From contig DAOVHK010000082.1 in NCBI GenBank assembly GCA_030671905.1, positions 1 to 6,322 on the forward strand: 6,322 nucleotides of DNA, written 5' to 3'. The stretch is from Clostridia bacterium. Lineage in GTDB: Bacteria; UBA6262; WVXT01. The notes below the pieces were generated by a model. It did no database searches. It had not been told where the DNA came from and saw nothing but the letters and a program-made list of their open reading frames with translations. A program made the position numbers and the translations under genes. Each line of letters starts with the position of its first letter. The stretch's first letter is position 1. Below are positions 1 to 6,091 of the stretch, piece after piece.

Positions 1-208
1 GATGGTGCTGGAGAAGAACCGAAGACTTCTGGGAAAAGTGGAAGAGGTTATGGTGGAGAGGTTTGCCCGGAAAGAGAAGAAGTTTGTGGGAAAGACGAGG
101 GGTAATAAGAGGGTGTTTTTTTCGGGGGATGGTAAAGATATTGGGGAATTGGTGCCGGTGGAGATAGAAGAGGCGTATACGTGGTCGTTGTTGGGGAGGG
201 TGAAGTAG
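1..208 (+). CDS. miaB: tRNA-2-methylthio-N6-dimethylallyladenosine synthase MiaB, C-terminal end (5' truncated)
   Basis: This is the last 68 codons of a gene that begins outside the window, ending in TAG at 206-208. The visible protein is a TRAM-type C-terminal domain. It has an EKNRRLLGK segment, then GKTRGNKRVFF and GELVPVEIEEAYTWSLLGRV, which match the usual GRTRTNK...GKLVKVKITEARTWSLRG ending of MiaB. MiaB is a radical-SAM iron-sulfur enzyme that methylthiolates i6A37 of tRNA; the TRAM domain binds RNA. The radical-SAM core and cluster cysteines lie upstream and cannot be checked. The assignment over the related MtaB/RimO families rests on the T-W-S-L-x-G ending and on mutS, mutL and miaA being neighbours. 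The apparent ATG at position 2 is internal, not a real start. Confidence 0.85.
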   Translation, partial: MVLEKNRRLLGKVEEVMVERFARKEKKFVGKTRGNKRVFFSGDGKDIGELVPVEIEEAYTWSLLGRVK

Positions 209-213
209 TTGAT

Positions 214-247
214 GGAATTCGGGCGACCATGGAAGGTCGCCCCTACG
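214..247 (+). repeat. Palindromic repeat, copy 1 (GGGCGACC hairpin)
   Basis: A perfect 8-bp stem is formed by GGGCGACC (221-228) and GGTCGCCC (235-242) around the loop ATGGAA. The 31 bases at 217-247 recur without a mismatch at 649-679 in the same orientation. The element fills much of the 84-bp gap between miaB and the lapA-like gene. There is no T-tract after it, so it does not look like an intrinsic terminator. It resembles the REP-like GTAGGGGC hairpins seen scattered in many uncultured bacterial genomes; that comparison is from memory. Confidence 0.85.
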
Positions 248-282
248 CGATCATTCAGGAAATTTTCAAGAAATTTTTGATG

Positions 283-287
283 GGAGG
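283..287 (+). promoter_or_regulatory. Shine-Dalgarno for the lapA-like gene
   Basis: GGAGG, part of a longer GGGAGGTGG run, lies five bases before the ATG at 293. An in-frame GTG at 287 overlaps the end of this site and so is unlikely to be the start, which decides for the ATG. Confidence 0.75.
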
Positions 288-292
288 TGGGT

Positions 293-634
293 ATGAGTCA
301 AGTGAAGTTGGTGGTAGTTCTGATTTTTGCTTTCCTTTTGGTTCTCCTGGCTGTGGTAAACCAGCCGCAAGTATCGATGAACCTTTTACTCTGGAAGACT
401 CCTGAGGTATCCCTGATTGTCTTTGTGTTTGCTGCGATCCTTCTTGGTGGGATATTTGCTACTGTTTTGGGAGTGGTAACCCAGATGAAATTCAAGAAGG
501 ACCTTACGACGAAAGAGAAAGAGGTGAAGGAACTGGAAGAAAGGGTTGTCAAGTTACAACTTGCTACTGGTAAATCGGAAGAAGTGAAAAAAGAAGAGAA
601 GAAGCCTGCTCTTGAGATAGAGCCGCAGGAGTGA
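293..634 (+). CDS. LapA-like (DUF1049 family) small inner-membrane protein
   Basis: The protein has 113 residues from ATG 293. It has two hydrophobic helices: residues about 4-22 (VKLVVVLIFAFLLVLLAVV) and about 40-62, the second ending in a GG-containing stretch. The NQPQVSMNLLLW loop between them is typical of the LapA domain (old name DUF1049). After the second helix comes a charged, probably coiled-coil segment (about 66-90) and a Lys/Glu-rich tail ending in EPQE. In Escherichia coli LapA acts with LapB in controlling lipopolysaccharide synthesis through FtsH/LpxC. If that role holds here it would suggest an outer-membrane-bearing cell, but distant LapA-domain proteins also occur elsewhere and no lapB is in view. 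It is flanked by two identical palindromic repeats. Family call good, function uncertain. Confidence 0.75.
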   Translation: MSQVKLVVVLIFAFLLVLLAVVNQPQVSMNLLLWKTPEVSLIVFVFAAILLGGIFATVLGVVTQMKFKKDLTTKEKEVKELEERVVKLQLATGKSEEVKKEEKKPALEIEPQE

Positions 635-642
635 TATAAGAT

Positions 643-680
643 GATTGGATTCGGGCGACCATGGAAGGTCGCCCCTACGT
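643..680 (+). repeat. Palindromic repeat, copy 2 (GGGCGACC hairpin)
   Basis: The stem is GGGCGACC (653-660) with GGTCGCCC (667-674), loop ATGGAA. It is identical to copy 1 over 31 bases (649-679) and lies nine bases after the lapA-like stop codon. It is followed directly by copy 3 in the same orientation, giving a repeat period of 38 bases as measured between the two GATTGG motifs at 643 and 681. Confidence 0.88.
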
Positions 681-717
681 GATTGGAATTCGGGCTCAAT
701 GAATTGAGCCCCTACAG
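681..717 (+). repeat. Palindromic repeat, copy 3 (stem variant, GGGCTCAA hairpin)
   Basis: It shares the flanks GATTGGAATTCGGGC and GCCCCTAC with copies 1 and 2, but the middle of the stem is different. GGGCTCAA (692-699) pairs with TTGAGCCC (704-711) around TGAA. Both arms have changed so that pairing is kept. It ends eight bases before the mutS Shine-Dalgarno sequence. Confidence 0.82.
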
Positions 718-724
718 ACTTCGC

Positions 725-728
725 GAGG
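725..728 (+). promoter_or_regulatory. Shine-Dalgarno for mutS (supports TTG start)
   Basis: GAGG lies nine bases before the TTG at 738. The site sits between two copies of the nonamer TACAGACTT (713-721 and 730-738). It supports the non-ATG start, because the next ATG (759) would remove the conserved FTPLM residues. Confidence 0.6.
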
Positions 729-737
729 TTACAGACT

Positions 738-3383
738 TTGGGTAAATTTACTCCATTGATGGAGCAGTATCATAAGATTAAGAAGGAGTATCCTGATACT
801 CTCCTCTTTTTCAGGCTGGGTGATTTCTACGAGATGTTTGGAGACGATGCTAAGCTGGGTTCAAAGGTTCTGGAAATTGCCTTGACTTCCCGTCATAAAA
901 TCCCTATGTGTGGGGTGCCTTACCACTCTGTCAGTAAGTATATTGCCACTCTGATTAAGGGAGGACATAAAGTGGCAATCTGTGAACAACTGGAAGATGC
1001 TAAAGTGGCAAAGGATTTGGTTAAACGTGATGTTATCAGGGTTATCACTCCGGGGACGGTTCTGGAAGAGAATCTCCTTCCGGAGAAGAGTAATAATTTC
1101 TTAGCATCTATATATTTAGAAAGACCAAATGGGGAAAGAGCCGGTCTTGCCCTGGTGGATATCTCTACTGGCGAGTTTCTGGCTACCGAACTTGAGGGAG
1201 GGAATCTTCTGGAAGAGGTCTCATTGGAGTTGACCCGGCTTCCTGTGGCAGAGGTTATTTTGCCCAGAGAGGAAGAAAGTAATGGGAAACTTCATAATCT
1301 CCTTAAAACTTACTCCCTTCCTGTAAATTATGTTGATGATTGGAATTTTATGAAGGAGAATGCCTACCAGAAATTGGTGGGCCAGTTCCAGCTCCATTCT
1401 CTGAAAGGGCTTGGGTTTGAGAATCGGGAATTGGCTATAAGTGCTTCAGGAGCGATTATAAGTTACTTAGAAGCTACACAGAAGATGGCGCTTTCTCATC
1501 TTTTACGATTAAAGTTCTATTTGAAAAAAGAGTTTATGGTTCTGGATGAGTCGACGAGGAAAAATCTGGAGTTGCTGGCTAATGTTCAGGATAATACTAA
1601 GCAGGGAAGCCTTCTTGGGGTTCTGGACTTAACCCAGACAGCAATGGGAGGCAGGAGACTCAGACAATATATTCTTGAGCCTCTTACGGATGTGGAGAGA
1701 ATAAAAGCCCGTCAGGGAGGAGTTGGGGACTTCTTTTCTAGTTCTATAACCAGAGGAAAGGTTGGGGAAGTTCTTAAAAATATTTTTGATTTGGAAAGAC
1801 TGATAAGTCGCCTATGTTGCGGGACGGCTAATGCCAGGGACATGGTGAGCCTTAAGAATTCACTTAAACTCATTCCTAAGATAAAAGAAGTAATAGAGGG
1901 ACTGAAAAGCAGGATGGTTCTGGAACTCATCGAGGAACTGCATGATTTGAAGGAGATTGTTGATTTGATTGAAAGGGCGATAGTTCCTGAGCCACCTCCT
2001 ACAATTAAGGAAGGCGGGATTATTAAACCTGAATATGATGAAGAGTTGAATAAGCTTCACCAGGCTGCCACAGGAGGGAAAGAGTGGGTTGCTGAGCTTG
2101 AGGCAAAGGAAAGGAAGAGGACAGGGATAAATTCGTTAAAAGTTGGATATACCAGTGTCTTTGGTTACTATATTGAAATTACCAAATCCAATCTAAAACA
2201 GGTTCCTGAGGACTATATCAGGAAACAGACGCTGGTTAATGCGGAAAGGTTTGTTACTCCGGAACTGAAAGAGAAGGAAGTGCTTATCCTGGGGGCAGAA
2301 GAGAGAAAGGTGGAACTGGAATATGAGATATTCCAGGATATAAGGAAGAGAGTAATTGGTGAGGCGAGAAAGATTCAGGAAGTGGCGAGGACGATTGGCG
2401 AGATAGATGTTCTGAATTGTCTGGCTGAAGTTGCAGCAAATAATAACTATACAAAGCCTACTTTGAATGATGAAGAGGTTATATCCATTAAAGCAGGTCG
2501 CCACCCTGTTGTGGAAAAGATACTGATTGGCGAGAAGTTCATTCCTAATGATACATATCTGGATGAGTGTGAGAATCAAGTTCTTATCATTACCGGTCCA
2601 AATATGGCGGGAAAATCTACCTATATTCGCCAGGTAGCGCTTATTGCTCTTCTGGCTCAGATGGGTAGCTTTGTTCCTGCTGAAGAGGCGACAATTGGCA
2701 TAGTTGACCGTATCTTCACCCGCATTAGCACCAGAGATACTATTTCCCGGGGTGAATCTACGTTTATGGTGGAGATGATTGAGACTGCCAATATCCTGAA
2801 CAATGCAACTTCCAGGAGCCTTCTTATCCTGGATGAGATTGGTCGGGGAACGTCCACGTTTGATGGCATCAGCATTGCCTGGGCAGCAGTGGAATACCTG
2901 AACAGTATGGCAAAAGGAACGCAGGCTTCTGGTGAATCTGAAAGGCCTTTGGGTCCCAGGACTCTATTTGCTACCCACTATTTTGAGCTGACCGAGCTGG
3001 CGCAGACCCTATCAGGAGTGAAGAACTACAATTTTGCTGTTCGTGAATGGGGAGACAAGGTCATTTTCTTACGTAAATTGATAGAAGGAAGCGCGGATAA
3101 GAGTTATGGAATCCACGTAGCTCAACTGGCAGGACTGCCAAAGGAGGTGTTAGAAAGAGCAAAAGAGATACTTTGCGATTTGGAGAAGAATGCTTACCGG
3201 GAAAATGGAATGCCTAAATTAGCGAAAGTGGAAAAAGAGGCGAAGCAGCTTTCTCTATTTGCTGAAAGAGAGAAGAGTCTCCTTAAAGAATTGAAGGAGA
3301 TAAAAGTAGAAGAGATGACGCCAATAGAGGCGTTGAATAAGCTGCAGGAATTGAAGAAGAAGGTAAAGAAAGGGGGGAATTGA
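738..3383 (+). CDS. mutS: DNA mismatch-repair protein MutS
   Basis: This full-length MutS1 of 881 residues recognises mismatches and small loops and recruits MutL. Domain I carries the mismatch-reading Phe-X-Glu motif as F30-Y31-E32 within RLGDFYEMF. The connector follows, then the lever and clamp with VGYTSVFGYYIEITKSN (about 469-485). The ATPase has Walker A GPNMAGKST (620-628), Walker B LLILDE (695-700, acidic pair D699/E700), GRGTST (702-707) and the conserved ATHYFEL histidine H747. The C-terminal end has MTPIEALNKLQELKKK, the usual helix-turn-helix dimerisation tail. TTG 738 is chosen because GKFTPLMEQY matches the family N-terminus and GAGG precedes it. One oddity is an extra stretch of roughly 12-14 residues around 724-738 (MAKGTQASGESERPLG) between Walker B and the H747 loop. 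The gene runs into the PilZ gene with a 2-bp gap, so co-expression is likely. Confidence 0.97.
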   Translation: MGKFTPLMEQYHKIKKEYPDTLLFFRLGDFYEMFGDDAKLGSKVLEIALTSRHKIPMCGVPYHSVSKYIATLIKGGHKVAICEQLEDAKVAKDLVKRDVIRVITPGTVLEENLLPEKSNNFLASIYLERPNGERAGLALVDISTGEFLATELEGGNLLEEVSLELTRLPVAEVILPREEESNGKLHNLLKTYSLPVNYVDDWNFMKENAYQKLVGQFQLHSLKGLGFENRELAISASGAIISYLEATQKMALSHLLRLKFYLKKEFMVLDESTRKNLELLANVQDNTKQGSLLGVLDLTQTAMGGRRLRQYILEPLTDVERIKARQGGVGDFFSSSITRGKVGEVLKNIFDLERLISRLCCGTANARDMVSLKNSLKLIPKIKEVIEGLKSRMVLELIEELHDLKEIVDLIERAIVPEPPPTIKEGGIIKPEYDEELNKLHQAATGGKEWVAELEAKERKRTGINSLKVGYTSVFGYYIEITKSNLKQVPEDYIRKQTLVNAERFVTPELKEKEVLILGAEERKVELEYEIFQDIRKRVIGEARKIQEVARTIGEIDVLNCLAEVAANNNYTKPTLNDEEVISIKAGRHPVVEKILIGEKFIPNDTYLDECENQVLIITGPNMAGKSTYIRQVALIALLAQMGSFVPAEEATIGIVDRIFTRISTRDTISRGESTFMVEMIETANILNNATSRSLLILDEIGRGTSTFDGISIAWAAVEYLNSMAKGTQASGESERPLGPRTLFATHYFELTELAQTLSGVKNYNFAVREWGDKVIFLRKLIEGSADKSYGIHVAQLAGLPKEVLERAKEILCDLEKNAYRENGMPKLAKVEKEAKQLSLFAEREKSLLKELKEIKVEEMTPIEALNKLQELKKKVKKGGN
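3372..3377 (+). promoter_or_regulatory. Shine-Dalgarno for the PilZ gene, inside the mutS 3' end
   Basis: A GGGGGG run overlapping the last codons of mutS lies eight bases before the ATG at 3386. The alternative TTG at 3380, which overlaps the mutS stop, would have only two bases of spacing, so ATG 3386 is preferred. The arrangement is typical of translational coupling. Confidence 0.55.
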
Positions 3384-3385
3384 GT

Positions 3386-3835
3386 ATGGTAAAGGAAAGA
3401 AGAAAGCATAGACGGATTCCCACAGTAACGGTTGTCAAGGAGGCTCTGGTTGAATCGCCGGAAGCGAACTTGAAGCAAGAAATTCCGGCAATCATCTACA
3501 ATGTAAGTGCTGGGGGTATGGCGCTCATAACTTTTCTATCCCTTCCTGTAAATGCTTCTATCAATTTGAATTTCAACCTGGATGGTCTGAAATTGAAGGA
3601 TGTGGAGGGGAAAATAGTGCGGGTTGAAGGGAAAGAGAAGACATATTTAGTTGTTATTGCTTTCACCAAAATAAGGGCGGAAGTTAGGAAGCGCATCAAC
3701 ATGATGGCAGATGCCTTCGACCTTTGCGAAACAAGGAGAATGCTGGGCGAGGAAAATATATGCTCTGCAGAATGTACTTACTATAAACTGTGCGCCAAGC
3801 CAATAAAAGTGGAAATTAGAGGATATAAGAATTAA
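3386..3835 (+). CDS. PilZ-domain protein with a C-terminal four-cysteine tail
   Basis: The protein has 149 residues from ATG 3386. The N-terminus ERRKHRR gives the arginine RxxxR motif (R5/R9 or R6/R10). The NVSAGG at 39-44 is the [D/N]xSxxG motif. Together these are the two c-di-GMP contact motifs of PilZ, and the beta-strand-rich body to about residue 97 fits the domain. No signal peptide or membrane helix is visible, so it is probably cytoplasmic. After the domain comes a tail of about 50 residues with cysteines C114, C126, C130 and C136 (C-x11-C-x3-C-x5-C) in a context CSAECTYYKLC, which could bind zinc or an iron-sulfur cluster. That is inference. The gene begins two bases after mutS, so it is probably co-transcribed, but a mismatch-repair role is not established. 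The c-di-GMP receptor role is likely, the output unknown. Confidence 0.82.
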   Translation: MVKERRKHRRIPTVTVVKEALVESPEANLKQEIPAIIYNVSAGGMALITFLSLPVNASINLNFNLDGLKLKDVEGKIVRVEGKEKTYLVVIAFTKIRAEVRKRINMMADAFDLCETRRMLGEENICSAECTYYKLCAKPIKVEIRGYKN

Positions 3836-3867
3836 AGGTAGTGTAAGACTTTATGTCCGTAAATGAA

Positions 3868-3926
3868 TGTAGCCGCAGAGCGAAGCTCTGCTAAAAGGAA
3901 AGCAAAGCTTATGCTTTGCCGCTACA
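3868..3926 (+). repeat. Inverted pair of TGTAGC hairpin repeats before mutL
   Basis: There are two related units facing each other. On the + strand TGTAGC (3868-3873) leads into the stem GCAGAGC/GCTCTGC (3875-3881 and 3885-3891, loop GAA). On the - strand TGTAGC (3926 down to 3921) leads into GCAAAGC/GCTTTGC (3919-3913 and 3908-3902, loop ATAA). The outer TGTAGC and GCTACA ends also pair, so a single transcript could fold into a two-armed, three-way-junction structure. There is no T-tract for termination. It occupies half of the 117-bp gap between the PilZ gene and mutL. Confidence 0.83.
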
Positions 3927-3940
3927 AAAAATGTTAGCTA

Positions 3941-3948
3941 AGGTGGAG
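3941..3948 (+). promoter_or_regulatory. Shine-Dalgarno for mutL
   Basis: AGGTGGAG lies four bases before the ATG at 3953, or six counting from AGGTGG. It stands 14 bases after the hairpin pair and lies outside it. Confidence 0.6.
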
Positions 3949-3952
3949 CAAA

Positions 3953-5722
3953 ATGGCGGGTAAAATTGAAGTTTTATCTGAAGAAGTGATAAACAAGATA
4001 GCTGCTGGAGAAGTTGTGGAGAGACCAGCATCGATTGTCAAGGAACTGGTAGAAAACTCTCTGGATGCCGGAGCAAAGCATATTACCATAGAAATAGGAA
4101 GAGGGGGAAAGAAATTAATCCGGGTAATTGATGACGGCTCAGGCATGTCCAAAGAAGATGCTGAATTGGCTCTGCAGCGCCACGCTACCAGTAAGATAAA
4201 GGAGTTAGAAGACCTTCAGTCGATTAGAACTTTGGGTTTTCGCGGAGAGGCTTTACCTTCGATTGCTGCTGTAGCTAATCTGACTTTACTTACCCGGGGT
4301 GAGGAGAGTCCTGTAGGTTGCCAGATAAAAGTCAAGGGTAATTCTTTTGAACTCCTGGAAGCAGGAAGTCCGCCGGGAACTACAGTAACAGTTGAAGACC
4401 TCTTCTCTAATGTCCCAGCGCGCCTGAAGTTTTTGAAGGCGGATTCCACAGAGAGTCGGCAGATAACCAGGGCAGTTCAGAACTTTGCCCTGTCTCATCC
4501 TAAGGTAAGTTTTGAATTGAAAGAAGACGGTCGACATATCATAAAGAATCTTCCCCGAGAGCAGACCTTACTGGAAAGAATCGCTTCTCTATACGGAACT
4601 AAAATAGTGGAGGACCTCGTTCCCCTGCAGTTTGAAAATAAGTTTTTGAGAATTTCCGGTTTCATTACCAAACCCAATCTTTCTTATACTAATCGTCAAC
4701 ACCAATTTTTATTCGTAAATAAACGGGCAATTAGCAGCCGACTAATCGGCCACGCTACTTGGGAAGGATATAAGGAGTTTCTGCCACCCTCACGCCACGC
4801 AGGTGTTTTCCTTTCCATGGAGATTGGACCATCTCTGGTTGATGTAAACGTTCATCCCACAAAAAAGGAAGTGCGCTTTGTCAACGAGCCAACAATACAC
4901 ACAATTGTTATGCAGACTATCAAGCAAAATCTACATAAAGAAGTCACAATGGTGGAAATAGAGGAGAAGACTACCTATCCTGAAGGTTCGTCTTTTCGGA
5001 AAAGAAGAATTGAAGAAGCAATGAAAGACTATCTAGTGAAAAGCCAAAAGTGGCAGGGATCGATTTCTCATGAGGAGTTGTTCCAGCCAAAGAAGTTCCA
5101 CATTCCTGAGCCAGAAAAGAGAATAGAGGTGAAGAAAGAAGCGATGGTGGCGCTGGGACAATTAGATAACCTGTACATAGTTGCTCGCAGTGCAGATGGA
5201 ATAGTAATCCTGGACCAGCATGCAGCCTGGGAACGAATCCTCTATGAACAGCTGGAAAATGACTATAAAAACCAGAAAATAGAGTCGCAACGCCTTCTAT
5301 TTCCCATCCAGATTGAACTACCTCCTCATAATGTCCAGGTATTGATAGCTAATACAGACCTTTTCTCCAAATTGGGCTTTGAAATGGAACAGTTTGGACC
5401 TTCTTCTTTCCTGGTCAAAGCCACGCCACATATCCTGGGGAAGGAAATTAAAAAGCAATTTATCTTAGACCTTATTGATGAGATTTCTGATGAAGTGAAA
5501 AGAAAAGAGAGTAAGAAAATGGCTATAGAAATTTCTTCTGATATATTTAAAATTATGGCTTGCCGGGCAGCAATTATGGCCGGGCAGAGCTTGAGCGATA
5601 GAGAGATGGACGAAGTCCTGAGGAGACTCAATAGGTGCGAATCTCCTCATATCTGTCCCCATGGCAGGCCAACAATGATTAAATTGACCAGGGAAGAGCT
5701 GGATAGAAGATTCAAAAGATAA
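3953..5722 (+). CDS. mutL: DNA mismatch-repair endonuclease MutL
   Basis: This full-length MutL of 589 residues couples mismatch recognition by MutS to strand incision. The N-terminal GHKL ATPase shows KELVENSLDAGA (E31 catalytic, N35 metal-binding), DDGSGM (60-65), ATSK (78-81) and GFRGEAL (95-101). The transducer region has VDVNVHPTK (296-304). A variable linker spans about 335-400. The C-terminal endonuclease and dimerisation domain has DQHAAWERILYE (421-432), which fits DQHA(X)2E(X)4E, plus ACR (536-538) and CPHGRP (568-573). H423, E427, C537, C568 and H570 are therefore the expected metal ligands. QRLLFP (446-451) resembles the beta-clamp-binding motif of nuclease MutL proteins. All key residues are present, so the protein should nick DNA itself, as in bacteria lacking MutH. 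The ATG start is backed by AGGTGGAG. It probably lies in the mutS unit, although the 117-bp gap leaves room for its own promoter. Confidence 0.97.
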   Translation: MAGKIEVLSEEVINKIAAGEVVERPASIVKELVENSLDAGAKHITIEIGRGGKKLIRVIDDGSGMSKEDAELALQRHATSKIKELEDLQSIRTLGFRGEALPSIAAVANLTLLTRGEESPVGCQIKVKGNSFELLEAGSPPGTTVTVEDLFSNVPARLKFLKADSTESRQITRAVQNFALSHPKVSFELKEDGRHIIKNLPREQTLLERIASLYGTKIVEDLVPLQFENKFLRISGFITKPNLSYTNRQHQFLFVNKRAISSRLIGHATWEGYKEFLPPSRHAGVFLSMEIGPSLVDVNVHPTKKEVRFVNEPTIHTIVMQTIKQNLHKEVTMVEIEEKTTYPEGSSFRKRRIEEAMKDYLVKSQKWQGSISHEELFQPKKFHIPEPEKRIEVKKEAMVALGQLDNLYIVARSADGIVILDQHAAWERILYEQLENDYKNQKIESQRLLFPIQIELPPHNVQVLIANTDLFSKLGFEMEQFGPSSFLVKATPHILGKEIKKQFILDLIDEISDEVKRKESKKMAIEISSDIFKIMACRAAIMAGQSLSDREMDEVLRRLNRCESPHICPHGRPTMIKLTREELDRRFKR

Positions 5723-5852
5723 AAAAGTGACAGGTACTTTTTTTGTTTTTCTTTTTATACAGTTTCTCTAAGGCTTCTTTATCGTCTGCCACAAAATAAA
5801 GTGTAATATTGGTAAAGATTTTTTTCTCAATCCAAAGGTGGAAGTTATAAAT
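5712..5852 (-). pseudogene. Possible decayed coding remnant on the reverse strand, unidentified
   Basis: The reverse strand stays open for 46 codons between a TGA at 5855-5853 and a TGA at 5714-5712. It reads FHLWIEKKIF, then TLYFVADDKEALEKLYKKK, then KKSTCHFF. The DDKEALEKLYKK part has the composition of a real protein end rather than of random translation. There is no ATG and no usable start, and the last codons overlap the mutL stop. I do not recognise the family. It could be the C-terminal scrap of a gene lost from this gap, or chance in an AT-rich spacer. Confidence 0.2.
5721..5744 (+). terminator. A/T-rich hairpin and T-tract after mutL, possible terminator
   Basis: AAAAAAGT (5721-5728) pairs with ACTTTTTT (5736-5743) across the loop GACAGGT, followed by more T-rich sequence to about 5756. 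It starts within the mutL stop codon. The stem has one G-C pair and would be weak, so termination is possible rather than sure. The GTGACAGGTAC core resembles a GTGACAGGCAC palindrome often seen near small IS200-like transposase genes; that is from memory. Confidence 0.35.
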
Positions 5853-5881
5853 TCACCAAAGGACCCTGCGAATACTGGAAA

Positions 5882-5885
5882 AGGA
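5882..5885 (+). promoter_or_regulatory. Shine-Dalgarno for the sensor fragment
   Basis: AGGA lies eight bases before the ATG at 5894. The in-frame ATG at 5885 overlaps this site, so 5894 is the better start. Confidence 0.4.
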
Positions 5886-5893
5886 TGAGAAAT

Positions 5894-6091
5894 ATGACCT
5901 ATTACGCCTTAAGCGCCCTAATAAATGGAATTACTTCTACTTTTTTGGGAATACTTGTATATTTTAAGAAAAGGCAAGTCGCTGTCAGTAGGAAATTTTG
6001 CATGTTCCTTTTAGCCGCAGCTTTTTGGAGGTATAGTTTTTTTATTTGGCAACTTTCTACCAGTGAGGCAACCGAAAGTTTGAGTAAGTAA
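5894..6091 (+). pseudogene. Truncated N-terminus of a 7TM-type membrane sensor (histidine kinase or relative)
   Basis: Only 65 codons remain from ATG 5894 to TAA 6089-6091. They encode two hydrophobic helices, about residues 3-24 (ALSALINGITSTFLGILVYF) and 34-53 (FCMFLLAAAFWRYSFFIWQL). The ALSALINGITS...LGxxVYFKxR...FWxYxFFxWQ pattern matches, from memory, the start of histidine kinases with an N-terminal seven-helix membrane region. In such proteins five more helices and then kinase domains would follow. Here the reading breaks after STSEAT, where the sequence turns into repeat DNA and a stop within seven codons. No later kinase domain is seen before miaA, so this is a remnant. An intact two-helix small protein cannot be excluded, since the start and ribosome site look usable. 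Confidence 0.55.

Noticed and set aside
2..208. Complete small protein starting at the ATG at position 2
   Set aside because: The sequence matches the C-terminal TRAM region of MiaB, so the ATG is an internal methionine of a gene cut by the window edge.
181..405. 74-codon + strand frame from a GTG at 181
   Set aside because: It overlaps the end of miaB and most of the first half of lapA in another frame, and reads through a palindromic repeat.
653..674. Intrinsic terminator after the lapA-like gene
   Set aside because: The GC-rich hairpin is followed by CCTACGTG, not a T-tract, and the same element occurs upstream of lapA.
298..699. 133-codon open reading frame on the - strand across the lapA-like gene
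   Set aside because: It is antisense to a clear LapA-family protein, runs through two palindromic repeats and gives a Ser/Thr/Arg-rich translation with no recognisable domain.
214..717. CRISPR array from the repeated GGGCGACC/GGGCTCAA units
   Set aside because: Only three copies, two of them 38 bases apart with no spacer-sized unique sequence between, and the copies differ in their stems. There are no cas genes.
2193..2579. 128-codon open reading frame on the - strand inside mutS
   Set aside because: It lies wholly opposite the conserved clamp and pre-Walker region of mutS, and its translation has no family features.
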